DNA of 64,000 bases from an uncultured Bacteroidota bacterium (lineage in GTDB: Bacteria > Bacteroidota > Bacteroidia > 2-12-FULL-35-15): the NCBI GenBank assembly GCA_903847205.1, contig CAINDA010000044.1, positions 124,001 to 188,000 of the forward strand. The letters are read 5' to 3'. Positions within the stretch are counted from its first letter, which is position 1, and each line of letters begins with the position of its first letter. Below, piece after piece: positions 52,420 to 61,340 of the stretch. The notes under the pieces are model-generated. The model was not told the DNA's origin, did no database searches, and worked only from the letters and a program-made list of their open reading frames with translations. The position numbers and the translations under genes were made by a program.

Positions 52420-53892
52420 ATGAGCAAAAAACAAGAAAACAAAATCGGATTAGATTTCAAAACAGACTGGGCTTATGCGCCTGCCCCCGAAGATACTAAG
52501 CATATTAACCTTCAGAAGCAGTACGATCTTTTTATCGACGGAAAATTTGTAAAACCGAACAGCAAAAAATATTTCGACACTACTAATCCTGCAACCGAAC
52601 AAAAAATTGCGGAATTAGCTGAAGCTGATGAAAAAGATGTGGACAAAGCAGTGAAAGCTGCCCGCAAGGCATTTGATAAATGGAGTAAAATTTCAGCAAA
52701 AGAACGCGGTAAATATATTTACCGCATTGCAAGGCTGATGCAGGAGCGTGCCCGCGAATTTTCTGTGATTGAATCGTTGGACGGCGGTAAACCCATCCGC
52801 GAAAGCCGTGATATTGATGTGCCTTTGGCCGCCAATCACTTTTTTTATAATGCTGGCTGGGCTGATAAATTAGAATATGCTTTTCCAAATAGAACTCCCA
52901 AACCATTGGGAGTAGCCGGACAGATTATTCCTTGGAATTTCCCTTTGCTGATGGCCGCCTGGAAAATTGCTCCAGCGCTTGCAGCCGGCAATACTGTTGT
53001 TTTAAAACCCGCAGAAACAACTTCGCTTACTGCATTAAAATTAGCTGAATTAATCCGCGACAGCGGACTGCCCGATGGTGTTGTAAATATTATTACCGGT
53101 GCTGGCAGAACAGGAGCTGCAATGGTGAATCATCCCGACATAAATAAAATTGCATTTACCGGCTCTACTGATGTCGGCAAAATGATTCAAAAAGCAATTG
53201 CCGGAACAGATAAAAAACTAACACTTGAGTTAGGCGGAAAAGCTGCCAATATTATTTTTGAAGATGCACCGCTTGATCAGGCTGTTGAAGGAATTGTAAA
53301 CGGAATTTTCTTTAACCAAGGCCACGTATGCTGTGCAGGCTCCCGTTTGTTTGTGCAGGAAAGCGTTGCTGATATTGTTATCCGTAAATTAAAAGACAGG
53401 ATGGAAACGCTGATTGTAGGCGACCCGATGGATAAGAATACCGATATTGGAGCCATCAATTCAAAAGAACAGCTTCTTAAAATTCAGGAGTATATTAAGA
53501 TCGGAAAAAATGAAGGGGCTGATTTTTACCAGAGTTCATGCGCTGTTCCGGGTAAAGGATTTTTCTGCCGGCCTACTTTATTTTTAAATGCTTCGCAGTC
53601 GCACCGCATTGTGCAGGAAGAAATTTTCGGTCCGGTATTAACAGTGCAGACTTTCCGCACCATTGAAGAAGTAATTGAAAAGGCGAACAATATTGCTTAC
53701 GGCCTATCTGCCGGCATCTGGACAGATAAAGGTTCAAAAATATTTAACCTGTCGAGCAAGATGCGAGCAGGTGTTGTTTGGGCGAACACGTATAATAAAT
53801 TTGACCCTGCATCTCCTTTCGGCGGATACAAAGAAAGCGGTTTCGGCCGTGAAGGCGGACTGCATGGACTGATGCCGTATTTAAAATTTTAA
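52420..53892 (+). CDS. Aldehyde dehydrogenase (NAD-dependent, ALDH superfamily)
   Basis: The ATG at 52420 is used; an apparent start at a TTG at 52369 lies inside the palindrome and is rejected. The 490-residue enzyme has LGVAGQIIPWNFPLLMAAWK (NAD site), FTGSTDVGKMIQKA, the active-site Glu in LELGGK, and the catalytic Cys304 in NQGHVCCAGSR. PFGGYKESGFGREGG is near the C-terminus. It oxidises an aldehyde to an acid with NAD(P). Next to deoC it may handle acetaldehyde from deoxyribose, which is inferred from position only. It is full length, unlike the shorter partner downstream. Confidence 0.94.
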   Translation: MSKKQENKIGLDFKTDWAYAPAPEDTKHINLQKQYDLFIDGKFVKPNSKKYFDTTNPATEQKIAELAEADEKDVDKAVKAARKAFDKWSKISAKERGKYIYRIARLMQERAREFSVIESLDGGKPIRESRDIDVPLAANHFFYNAGWADKLEYAFPNRTPKPLGVAGQIIPWNFPLLMAAWKIAPALAAGNTVVLKPAETTSLTALKLAELIRDSGLPDGVVNIITGAGRTGAAMVNHPDINKIAFTGSTDVGKMIQKAIAGTDKKLTLELGGKAANIIFEDAPLDQAVEGIVNGIFFNQGHVCCAGSRLFVQESVADIVIRKLKDRMETLIVGDPMDKNTDIGAINSKEQLLKIQEYIKIGKNEGADFYQSSCAVPGKGFFCRPTLFLNASQSHRIVQEEIFGPVLTVQTFRTIEEVIEKANNIAYGLSAGIWTDKGSKIFNLSSKMRAGVVWANTYNKFDPASPFGGYKESGFGREGGLHGLMPYLKF

Positions 53893-53907
53893 TTTAAACA
53901 TACCTAT

Positions 53908-53940
53908 ACACCTGACAGGTTTTAAAAACCTGTCAGGTGT
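53908..53940. repeat. REP-like palindrome, copy 4
   Basis: Perfect 15-base arms (ACACCTGACAGGTTT and complement) between the two aldehyde dehydrogenase genes. The end bases are ACA/TGT, whereas copy 1 has AGA/TCT, so both keep full pairing. Confidence 0.88.
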
Positions 53941-53958
53941 TATAAATAAACTAAAAAA

Positions 53959-54843
53959 ATGGAACGATTGGAAATTCAAAAAACATACAAAATATTTATC
54001 GGCGGGCAGTTCCCAAGAACAGAATCAGGAAGATTTTATTCGCTTCAAAATAAAAAAGGAGATATCCTTGCAAACATCTGCCTTTCATCACGCAAAGATT
54101 TTCGTAATGCAGTAACAGCAGCACGCGGTGCATTCGGCGGATGGAGCGGACGTGCTGCATTTAACCGCAGCCAGATTTTATACCGAATTGCTGAAATGCT
54201 TGAGGGGCGCAAGGAGCAGTTTATTTCTGAACTTATACTGCAAGGGGCTTCTTCAAAAACAGCTTTGGAAGAAGTTACCTTGTCCATCGACCGCTTTGTT
54301 TATTATGCAGGCTGGTGCGATAAATACCAGGCATTATTCAGTTCTGTCAATCCTGTAGCATCATCGCATTTTAATTTTTCAATACCTGAACCCACTGGTG
54401 TTGTTTCGGTTATTGCTTCTGAGGAAAGTTCTCTGATTGGTTTGGTAACTGCCATAGCACCTATTATTGCAGGCGGAAATACCTGTGTAGTTCTTGCATC
54501 TGAAAGCAAACCTTTATGTGCCGTTACATTTGCGGAAGTGTTGAATACATCTGATTTACCAGGTGGAGTAGTTAATATTCTTACCGGAAAAAGCGATGAA
54601 CTGCATTCTCATTTTTCTTCTCACATGGATGTAAATGCACTCAGCTATTACCGTAAAAATAAAAGTGAAATAAAAACAATCAAGGAAAACGCTTCGCTGA
54701 ATGTGAAACGAATTTTTATTTATGATACTCTTGATATTACTTCTGACAAAGCGCAGAGCCCGTATTTAATTTTTGATACTCAGGAAATAAAAACAACATG
54801 GCACCCGATTGAAAATGTAGGTTCTGCAAAGGCGGGTTATTAA
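53959..54843 (+). CDS. Short aldehyde-dehydrogenase-family protein lacking the catalytic domain
   Basis: A 294-residue protein that matches only the N-terminal, cofactor-binding half of ALDH (QKTYKIFIGGQFPRTESGRFY, FNRSQILYRIAEMLEGRKEQF, PEPTGVVSVIASEESSL, GGVVNILTG). There is no catalytic Cys/Glu region, and the end (SAKAGY) is not a frameshift tail, so it appears to be a stable short form. The pattern resembles ALDH16-type enzymes, where a second ALDH-like domain without Cys is fused to the first; here it is a separate gene. It follows the catalytic dehydrogenase after copy 4 of the palindrome. Confidence 0.82.
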   Translation: MERLEIQKTYKIFIGGQFPRTESGRFYSLQNKKGDILANICLSSRKDFRNAVTAARGAFGGWSGRAAFNRSQILYRIAEMLEGRKEQFISELILQGASSKTALEEVTLSIDRFVYYAGWCDKYQALFSSVNPVASSHFNFSIPEPTGVVSVIASEESSLIGLVTAIAPIIAGGNTCVVLASESKPLCAVTFAEVLNTSDLPGGVVNILTGKSDELHSHFSSHMDVNALSYYRKNKSEIKTIKENASLNVKRIFIYDTLDITSDKAQSPYLIFDTQEIKTTWHPIENVGSAKAGY

Positions 54844-54859
54844 AAACGAAAGCGTTTTT
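54842..54859 (+). terminator. Short hairpin AAAAACG/CGTTTTT
   Basis: A 7-base stem with a four-base loop followed by T-rich sequence, immediately at the stop of the short dehydrogenase gene. A second hairpin follows at 54884. Confidence 0.5.
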
Positions 54860-54883
54860 GATTTTTTGAGATGTTTTGAAAAA

Positions 54884-54913
54884 GAGACTTTCCATGTCGG
54901 GAAGTCTTTTTTA
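54884..54913 (+). terminator. Rho-independent terminator between convergent genes
   Basis: Stem AGACTTTCC/GGGAAGTCT (one G-T pair) with loop ATGTC and a T6 tail; an A-run on the left allows use from the minus strand as well. Confidence 0.85.
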
Positions 54914-54915
54914 TT

Positions 54916-56031
54916 TCAAATCAGCTGCAAAATTTTTTTGCAGTTGGCGGTATTCGAGAAGTTTTCTGAAAGAATAAGTCTGCGATTTTGTTTTTCTTTC
55001 ATATCAAATTTCGTTTCAAACAATCTGGCAATTTCTTCAGCCATTTCTTCCGGCGAATTTTTCACAGAGCATAAATGCTCTAAACCTGTATTAGCCACCA
55101 TTGGAGAGTTAACAACACAATGCCTTCCATTAAACAATGCGGCAAGAAGTTTTAATTTTATTCCTGTAGCCTGAAAAGTTGGAAGAACATTTATCTGTGC
55201 CCCGCTGATTAATTTATCAATTTCTACTGTGCTCAGATTTCCTTTTATTTGTATGTTGGGATATTTCGCGGCATCCGCAATCAATTCAGCTGACGGTTTG
55301 TAACCTGCAATAATTAAAGGTGTTTTAATTTTCGAGAACACTTTATTTACAAGGTAAAGAGCTGCTTCGTTGTTTTCTCCTACTTCCAATTTACCGTGAT
55401 ACAAGCAGAATTTACCCATCCCTTCTTTTATTTTTATTTTTTCATTCGGATGAAAAGCCGTTATGTGATGCACATTTTTGTAACGTGTAGATAAGTCCGC
55501 AGCATCAGCAGCTGAAATAGCAGCAATATAATTGGCTTTATTTAAAATAGTTTCAAAGCTTTTTAATTTCTCTGCTTCTCTCCTGAAATAATTTTTTTTA
55601 AAGAAAGACTTTTCAACTTTTTCGAGGTTTTTATAATAATCGTGTTCAATATTATGCATGCGCACAATCTTTGTACGATTGCTCAAACGCCCATCATTCA
55701 GGTGATAACAGCAATGCAGTCCCTCAAATAAAATAGGGTATTCGTCCTTCAGTAAATTTTCCATTAAAATTTCCGAAGAACGTGTAACTGCAACAAACGG
55801 CAGTGAATGAAATAACTGCGTCTTATTCATTTTACGTTTGTAGTAATATACTTTTTCGCAGAAAGTTTCAAGAATCGGGGTTTCTACTCTTCCATATTCA
55901 AAACAGTGCAGTTGAATTTTCACGCCGGAAGCATGCAGCGCTTTCAATTTGTAAAAAACATCAATCACCCCGCCGTAATCAGCAGGATAAGGAATATCAA
56001 ACGAAATAATATGTAAATGTTTTGAATTCAT
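54916..56031 (-). CDS. Glycosyltransferase, GT-B fold (family 4-like)
   Basis: The second ATG at 56031 is used, one codon inside the open frame. The 371-residue protein starts HLHIISFDIPYPADYGGVIDVFYKLKAL, which is the acceptor-side N-terminal domain with the GG loop. It continues with VRMHNIEHDYYKNLE, FCLYHGKLEVGENNEAALYLV and a C-terminal donor domain around INVLPTFQATGIKLKLLAAL, where the usual E-x7-E pair is reduced. It should transfer a sugar during surface polysaccharide or glycolipid synthesis; the donor is unknown. It lies 43 bases after the second glycosyltransferase on the same strand, so the two form one operon. Confidence 0.85.
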   Translation of the reverse strand: MNSKHLHIISFDIPYPADYGGVIDVFYKLKALHASGVKIQLHCFEYGRVETPILETFCEKVYYYKRKMNKTQLFHSLPFVAVTRSSEILMENLLKDEYPILFEGLHCCYHLNDGRLSNRTKIVRMHNIEHDYYKNLEKVEKSFFKKNYFRREAEKLKSFETILNKANYIAAISAADAADLSTRYKNVHHITAFHPNEKIKIKEGMGKFCLYHGKLEVGENNEAALYLVNKVFSKIKTPLIIAGYKPSAELIADAAKYPNIQIKGNLSTVEIDKLISGAQINVLPTFQATGIKLKLLAALFNGRHCVVNSPMVANTGLEHLCSVKNSPEEMAEEIARLFETKFDMKEKQNRRLILSENFSNTANCKKILQLI

Positions 56032-56073
56032 CAATCAACCCATCCTCCCAAATAGAACGACGCGAACCGGGAT

Positions 56074-57195
56074 TTATAAAAATTGTTTGTAAACCAAGGT
56101 TAACTGTTTCTCTTCGTTTTCCCAGTTTAAATTTCGACCTGCAATTTTAGTATTTTTTTTCCACATTTGCAGCAATGCTTCATCGCTCAGTATTCGATTG
56201 ATTTTATCAGCAATATGCTGCGGGTTGTGATTATCGATGCAATCCCCGATCGAATATTCCGAAATTATTTTTTTTATCTCCGGCAGATTGGATGAAAGCA
56301 CCGGTACACCGGCATGTATGTAGTCAAACAATTTATTCGGCAGACTAAAATGATAATTGATATTTGTATCCTTATCTAGGGTTAAACCCAAATCTGCATG
56401 ACGTGTGTACTGCATCAATTTTTCAAAAGGCACTTTGCCGATAAATTTCACTTTATCATCCAGCTTAAAATCAATTACCATTTGTTTTAAAATAGCAATT
56501 ACATCGCCGCTGCCGATAATCAGCAGTACTGCATCATTAACATACTGCATTGCCGCAACAGCCTCCTCCCCTCCCCTGTCTATGTTGATTCCAGATCCTT
56601 GCAGCACAATAATTTTTTTATTTCCCGGGAGCCCTAAATCAGATTTACTCAGCAGTTTCACATTTGTTTGATCAATAGTTTTTGGAATGTTCCTTACAAC
56701 TTTCACCTCCACATTATATTCATTGCCGTAAATTTCTGCAATAGAATCATTAACAGTAAAAACAAATTTCAATTTCGGAAATATCCATCGTTCCAATCTT
56801 TTCCAGATATTTTTTTTCCTTGGATTGCCTTGCAGTTCCGGCACTTCACAAAACAGTTCGTGGCTGTCGTAAACCAGATTTGCTGATTTTAATTTTGAAA
56901 TTAAATAGTTCGGTAAGAGCGTATCCAAATCGTTTGAAACCAATACATCGGCTTTATGAAACATCAAATAAAAAAACAAACGGATTTGGTATTCAGAATA
57001 AAAAAAAACACCTTTTTCAAATAGGAGAAACATTCGTTTGGCTTTATAATCACGGCCAGCCAAGGGAAGGCTGCTGCGTTGTTTTCTTCCAACTAAGGTA
57101 ACATCATAACCAAGATTATGAAGAGTGCTGCATACTTTGTGTACACGCTGATCGGTGCTTAAATCGTTAATTACAGATACTATTGCTTTTTTCAT
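56074..57195 (-). CDS. Glycosyltransferase, GT-B fold (family 4)
   Basis: The ATG at 57195 is used because MKKAIVSVINDLSTDQRVHKVCSTL is the normal family start; the frame is open ten codons further up. The 373-residue enzyme has VYDSHELFCEVPEL, the donor-domain start IIVLQGSGINIDRGGEEAV, and NKLFDYIHAGVPVLSSNLPEI, the GT4 region before the donor site. It is upstream of the other glycosyltransferase in the same operon. Both probably build a cell-surface glycan. Divergent from purD, with about 140 bases between starts. Confidence 0.9.
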   Translation of the reverse strand: MKKAIVSVINDLSTDQRVHKVCSTLHNLGYDVTLVGRKQRSSLPLAGRDYKAKRMFLLFEKGVFFYSEYQIRLFFYLMFHKADVLVSNDLDTLLPNYLISKLKSANLVYDSHELFCEVPELQGNPRKKNIWKRLERWIFPKLKFVFTVNDSIAEIYGNEYNVEVKVVRNIPKTIDQTNVKLLSKSDLGLPGNKKIIVLQGSGINIDRGGEEAVAAMQYVNDAVLLIIGSGDVIAILKQMVIDFKLDDKVKFIGKVPFEKLMQYTRHADLGLTLDKDTNINYHFSLPNKLFDYIHAGVPVLSSNLPEIKKIISEYSIGDCIDNHNPQHIADKINRILSDEALLQMWKKNTKIAGRNLNWENEEKQLTLVYKQFL

Positions 57196-57338
57196 TTCGC
57201 AGGCTGAATCTTCTCCCCAGGGCAAAGTTTTTTACTTTATACGAAGGTAATTCAAATAATTAAAATCATAGCATTTATACTCCGATTGGATTTCAAACCC
57301 TAAGGTCTTTTTTCGTTCCTTTGCAAAAAAAATTAATG

Positions 57339-58637
57339 ATGAATATTTTAATACTTGGTTCTGGCGGCCGTGAGCACGCATTTGCATGGAAATTGTCGCA
57401 GAGTAAAAAGCTGAATAAATTATTTATAGCTCCCGGAAATGCGGGTACTGCAGGTTTCGGAACTAATGTAAATATTTCCGCTGTCGATTTTGAAGCAGTG
57501 AAAAAGCTGGTTTTGGAAAACAGCATCAATATGGTTATTGTCGGCCCTGAAGACCCCTTAGTAAAAGGAATTCATGATTTCTTTTTGGCTGACGGGCTGT
57601 TAAAAAATATTCCTGTTATCGGCCCTCAAAAGGACGGTGCTCAGTTAGAAGGAAGTAAAGATTTTTCGAAACGTTTTATGATGCGCCACAACATACCAAC
57701 AGCCCGCTACGAAACATTTACAAAAGATACCCTGCTTGAAGGTTTAGAATTTCTGAAAACACTGCAGCCGCCTTATGTGCTAAAAGCTGATGGTTTAGCC
57801 GGAGGTAAAGGGGTTGTAATTCCGGATACATTAGAAGAAGCTGAAAAGGAACTTTCTGAAATGCTTGCCAATGCTAAGTTTGGCAGCGCTTCCGCAAAAG
57901 TAGTAATTGAAGAATTTTTAAAAGGAATCGAACTTTCAGTATTTGTTTTAACAGACGGCAATTCTTATAAAATATTACCATCCGCAAAAGATTACAAACG
58001 AATCGGCGAAGGCGACACCGGTTTAAACACAGGTGGGATGGGTGCTGTATCACCTGTTCCGTTTGCAGATGAAGCATTTATAAAAAAAGTGGAAGAGCGT
58101 GTAATCATACCAACCATCAATGGATTGAAGAAGGAAGGCATTGTTTACAAAGGTTTTATTTTCATCGGATTAATGAACATCAGCGGTGAACCCTATGTAA
58201 TTGAATACAATGTGAGAATGGGCGACCCCGAAACGGAAGTGGTAATTCCAAGAATTAAATCTGACTTGATCGATTTATTTGAAGGCGTTGCAGCTGGTAA
58301 CTTAAATGAAAAAACCTTTGAGCTCGACAACCTCTTTGCTGCCACGGTAATGCTTGTTGCAGGCGGTTATCCTGAAGAATATAAAAAAGGTGACCTGATA
58401 ACAGGGCTAGAATTAGTGGAAGACAGCATTGCATTTCAGGCAGGAACCACTTCTAATTCCGAACGCCAAACTATTACTAATGGCGGCCGAGTGATTGCTC
58501 TTACGTCCTTTGGAAATACCATGGATGAAGCATTAAAAAAATCATTTATGAATGCTGAGCGAATCCAATATAAAAACAAGTATTACAGAAAAGATATCGG
58601 CAATGATTTGAAATCATATTTTATACCCCAGCCCTAA
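57339..58637 (+). CDS. purD: Phosphoribosylamine-glycine ligase PurD
   Basis: Of the two adjacent ATGs at 57336 and 57339, the second gives the usual [19 protein letters not shown] start. The 432-residue ATP-grasp enzyme contains [57 protein letters not shown] and [14 protein letters not shown]. It joins glycine to 5-phosphoribosylamine in the second step of purine synthesis. Length and motifs are complete. Other pur genes are not nearby. htpG follows after a hairpin-containing gap. Confidence 0.96.
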   Translation: MNILILGSGGREHAFAWKLSQSKKLNKLFIAPGNAGTAGFGTNVNISAVDFEAVKKLVLENSINMVIVGPEDPLVKGIHDFFLADGLLKNIPVIGPQKDGAQLEGSKDFSKRFMMRHNIPTARYETFTKDTLLEGLEFLKTLQPPYVLKADGLAGGKGVVIPDTLEEAEKELSEMLANAKFGSASAKVVIEEFLKGIELSVFVLTDGNSYKILPSAKDYKRIGEGDTGLNTGGMGAVSPVPFADEAFIKKVEERVIIPTINGLKKEGIVYKGFIFIGLMNISGEPYVIEYNVRMGDPETEVVIPRIKSDLIDLFEGVAAGNLNEKTFELDNLFAATVMLVAGGYPEEYKKGDLITGLELVEDSIAFQAGTTSNSERQTITNGGRVIALTSFGNTMDEALKKSFMNAERIQYKNKYYRKDIGNDLKSYFIPQP

Positions 58638-58641
58638 ATAA

Positions 58642-58666
58642 TGACAAGGCTTTTGCCATCTTGTCA
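58642..58666. promoter_or_regulatory. Inverted repeat TGACAAG-N11-CTTGTCA upstream of htpG
   Basis: Seven-base perfect arms in the purD-htpG gap, 13 bases upstream of a sigma-54-like -24 element. It has no T-run after it, so it is more like an operator or enhancer site than a terminator. Confidence 0.45.
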
Positions 58667-58678
58667 GGAAGAAACAGC

Positions 58679-58694
58679 TGGCACATCATTTGAA
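58679..58694 (+). promoter_or_regulatory. Sigma-54-like -24/-12 promoter for htpG
   Basis: TGGCAC-N5-TTGAA has exact spacing for sigma-54 (TGGCAC-N5-TTGCA) with a single C-to-A change in the -12 GC. It lies 28 bases before the ATG, so the transcript would begin around 58705. Confidence 0.45.
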
Positions 58695-58721
58695 TGAATC
58701 AGGCATCAAAAATAAAAAGCT

Positions 58722-60620
58722 ATGAACCCAACAAATACCAATACCATGCAAACCGGAAAAATCAATGTTCAGACAGAAAACATTTTCCCAATCATTAAAA
58801 AATTCTTATACAGCGATCACGAAATATTTTTACGCGAGCTTGTATCCAATGCAGTTGACGCAACACAAAAATTAAAAACTCTTTCTGCAATCGGCGAAGC
58901 CAAAGGTGATTTAGGGAATTTAAAGGTGGAAGTGATAATTGATAAAGAGTCCAAAACCCTTACTATTAAGGATCACGGCATCGGCATGACCGGCAAAGAC
59001 ATAGAAAAATATATTACACAGATTGCATTCAGCGGCGCTGAAGAGTTTGTTGAAAAATATAAGGATAAAACATCAGAAGTTAATGCCATTATCGGGCATT
59101 TTGGTTTAGGCTTTTATTCGGCTTTTATGGTGGCAAAAAAAGTGGAAATATTTTCACTTTCCTTTAAAGAAGACTCCAAAGCGGTGCGCTGGGAATGCGA
59201 CGGCAGCCCTGATTATAATTTAGAAGAAATTACTAAAACAGACAGGGGTACCACTATCGTATTGCATATTGCAGATGATTCTGAAGAATTTTTAGAACAA
59301 TACCGCATCCAGGAACTGCTTACCAAATATTGCAAATTTTTACCTGTTGAAATTAAATTCGGCACTAAAAAAGAAACTAAAAAAGATGGCGATAAAGAAA
59401 CAGAAGTTGAAATTGACAACATCGTTAACAATCCAAATCCTGCATGGACAAAGAAACCTGCCGATTTAACAGATGAAGACTATACTAAATTCTATCATGA
59501 GTTATATCCGATAAGTTTTGAAGATCCTTTGTTCCATATCCATTTGAATGTTGATTATCCGTTTAACCTTACCGGAATTTTATATTTCCCCAGAATAAAA
59601 AAATCGTTCGAAACTCAGAAGGATAAAATACAATTATACAGCAACCAGGTATTCGTTACCGATTCGGTAGAAAACATTGTACCGGATTTTTTAATGTTGC
59701 TTCGCGGCGTCATCGATTCTCCGGATATCCCTTTAAACGTTAGCCGGAGCTATTTACAAAGCGATGCAAGCGTTAAAAAAATATCGGGACATATCACTAA
59801 AAAAGTTGCTGATAAATTGGAAGAACTTTTCAAAAAAGACCGCACTGATTTTGAAAGTAAATGGGAAGACATCAAAATATTTGTGCAGTACGGTATGCTT
59901 TCCGATGATAAATTTTATGAGAAAGCTCAGAAGTTTGCATTACTGAAAAGCGCTGACGGCAAGTATTCTACCTTAGAAGAATATGCTGAAAAAGTAAAAC
60001 CGACACAGACCAGCACAGATAAACGTGTAATTTATTTATACACTACCAATGTTGATGAGCAGCACAGTTTTATTGAAACAGCAAAAGACCGCGGCTATGA
60101 TGTTTTAGTGTTCGACAGCCCTATTGATCCTCATTTTATTAATCAGTTAGAATCTAAATTAACCGACACTTCCTTTGTACGTGTTGATGCTGATACCATC
60201 GACAAACTAATTAAGAAGGAAGAAGCACAGCCTTCAAAGCTTTCTGAAAAAGAACAAAAGCAGTTACAGCCGATTGTTGAAGGAATGGTTCCTAAAGAAA
60301 AATTTACTGTTGTATTTGAAAGTCTGAGTGAAAAAGACGCACCAATGCTTATTACCAAACCCGAATTTATGCGCCGCATGAAAGATATGAGCGCTATGGG
60401 CGGAGGCGGAATGAGCTTTTACGGAACAATGCCCGACATGCATAATTTAATAGTAAACAGCAATCATCCCTTGATTTCAAAAATTTTAAAAGAAAAAGAC
60501 AGCACAAAACAAAAACAATTAACAAAACAGGCTGCTGATTTAGCAATGCTTTCTCAGGGTTTATTGAAAGGCGAAGAGCTTACTAAATTTATTAAGCGCA
60601 GCGTAGAGCTAATTGACTAA
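58722..60620 (+). CDS. htpG: Chaperone HtpG (bacterial Hsp90)
   Basis: A 632-residue Hsp90. The N-terminal ATPase domain has YSDHEIFLRELVSNAVDA, KDHGIGMTGKDIEKY and IGHFGLGFYSAFMVA. The middle domain contains DFLMLLRGVIDSPDIPLNVSRSYLQ with the catalytic-loop Arg, and the C-terminal dimerisation domain has MSAMGGGGMSFYG and a final ALLSQ-like helix. It refolds client proteins with ATP in the cytoplasm. An internal ATG at 58746 (MQTGKINVQTENIF) is the more usual family start. Putative sigma-54 promoter and inverted repeat upstream suggest stress control. Upstream gene is purD, same strand. Confidence 0.95.
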   Translation: MNPTNTNTMQTGKINVQTENIFPIIKKFLYSDHEIFLRELVSNAVDATQKLKTLSAIGEAKGDLGNLKVEVIIDKESKTLTIKDHGIGMTGKDIEKYITQIAFSGAEEFVEKYKDKTSEVNAIIGHFGLGFYSAFMVAKKVEIFSLSFKEDSKAVRWECDGSPDYNLEEITKTDRGTTIVLHIADDSEEFLEQYRIQELLTKYCKFLPVEIKFGTKKETKKDGDKETEVEIDNIVNNPNPAWTKKPADLTDEDYTKFYHELYPISFEDPLFHIHLNVDYPFNLTGILYFPRIKKSFETQKDKIQLYSNQVFVTDSVENIVPDFLMLLRGVIDSPDIPLNVSRSYLQSDASVKKISGHITKKVADKLEELFKKDRTDFESKWEDIKIFVQYGMLSDDKFYEKAQKFALLKSADGKYSTLEEYAEKVKPTQTSTDKRVIYLYTTNVDEQHSFIETAKDRGYDVLVFDSPIDPHFINQLESKLTDTSFVRVDADTIDKLIKKEEAQPSKLSEKEQKQLQPIVEGMVPKEKFTVVFESLSEKDAPMLITKPEFMRRMKDMSAMGGGGMSFYGTMPDMHNLIVNSNHPLISKILKEKDSTKQKQLTKQAADLAMLSQGLLKGEELTKFIKRSVELID

Positions 60621-60659
60621 TGTTTTTAACCTTTTAATATTAAACTAAAAAATAAAAAA

Positions 60660-61265
60660 ATGACAAAAAACACTATTATTTTATTGGTAATTGCCGGTTT
60701 GGTTTTACTGTTAGGTTTCAACGGATGCGGCTCATACAACTCCATGGTAACAATGGATGAAGGAGTTACTGCGCAATGGAAGCAGGTTGAAGTTGCCTAC
60801 CAGGCGCGTATGGATAAAACTAAAAATTTATTTGAAATCGTACAAAGCGCTGCTGATTTTGAAAAAACCACTCTAACACAGGTAATGGAAGCCCGCAGTA
60901 AAGCAACAAGTATACGGATTGACCCTTCCAATATAACACCTGAAAAGTTAGCTGAATTTGAAAAGGCCCAAGGTGCATTCGGCTCTTCCCTTGGCCGCTT
61001 AATGGCTGTTGCCGAAAACTATCCTCAATTACAGAGTGTTCAGGCTTTCCGCGATTTTCAAGCGCAGTACGAAGGTATGGAAAATCGCATTTCTACAGAG
61101 CGGATGCGGTTTAACGAAGCTGCACAAGGGCTCAATACCTATATCCGCAGGTTTCCAAAAAATATCTGGGCAGGAATATTCGGTATTCAAAAACGTGCAT
61201 ATTTTGAAGCGCAAGCTGGAGCTGATACAGCCCCAGATATTAAAGGTATGAGAGAGAAAAAATAA
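60660..61265 (+). CDS. lemA: LemA-family protein
   Basis: A 201-residue protein with an N-terminal membrane anchor (NTIILLVIAGLVLLLGFNGC) and the LemA helical hairpin: VTAQWKQVEVAYQARMDKTKNLFEIVQSAADFE and LMAVAENYPQLQSVQAFRDFQAQYEGMENRISTERMRFNEAAQGLN. The Cys after FNG could be lipidated, giving an outer-face anchor. LemA proteins are common next to TPM-domain proteins, as here, and are thought to act at the envelope. Two TPM genes follow at 61341 and 61790, so this is the first gene of a three-gene cluster. Confidence 0.92.
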   Translation: MTKNTIILLVIAGLVLLLGFNGCGSYNSMVTMDEGVTAQWKQVEVAYQARMDKTKNLFEIVQSAADFEKTTLTQVMEARSKATSIRIDPSNITPEKLAEFEKAQGAFGSSLGRLMAVAENYPQLQSVQAFRDFQAQYEGMENRISTERMRFNEAAQGLNTYIRRFPKNIWAGIFGIQKRAYFEAQAGADTAPDIKGMREKK

Positions 61266-61340
61266 AATAATTAAAATTAGGGATTAAGGTTTTTTAAATT
61301 GACAATCCTTAATCCTTAATTTTTTTAATGCCGAATAAAA

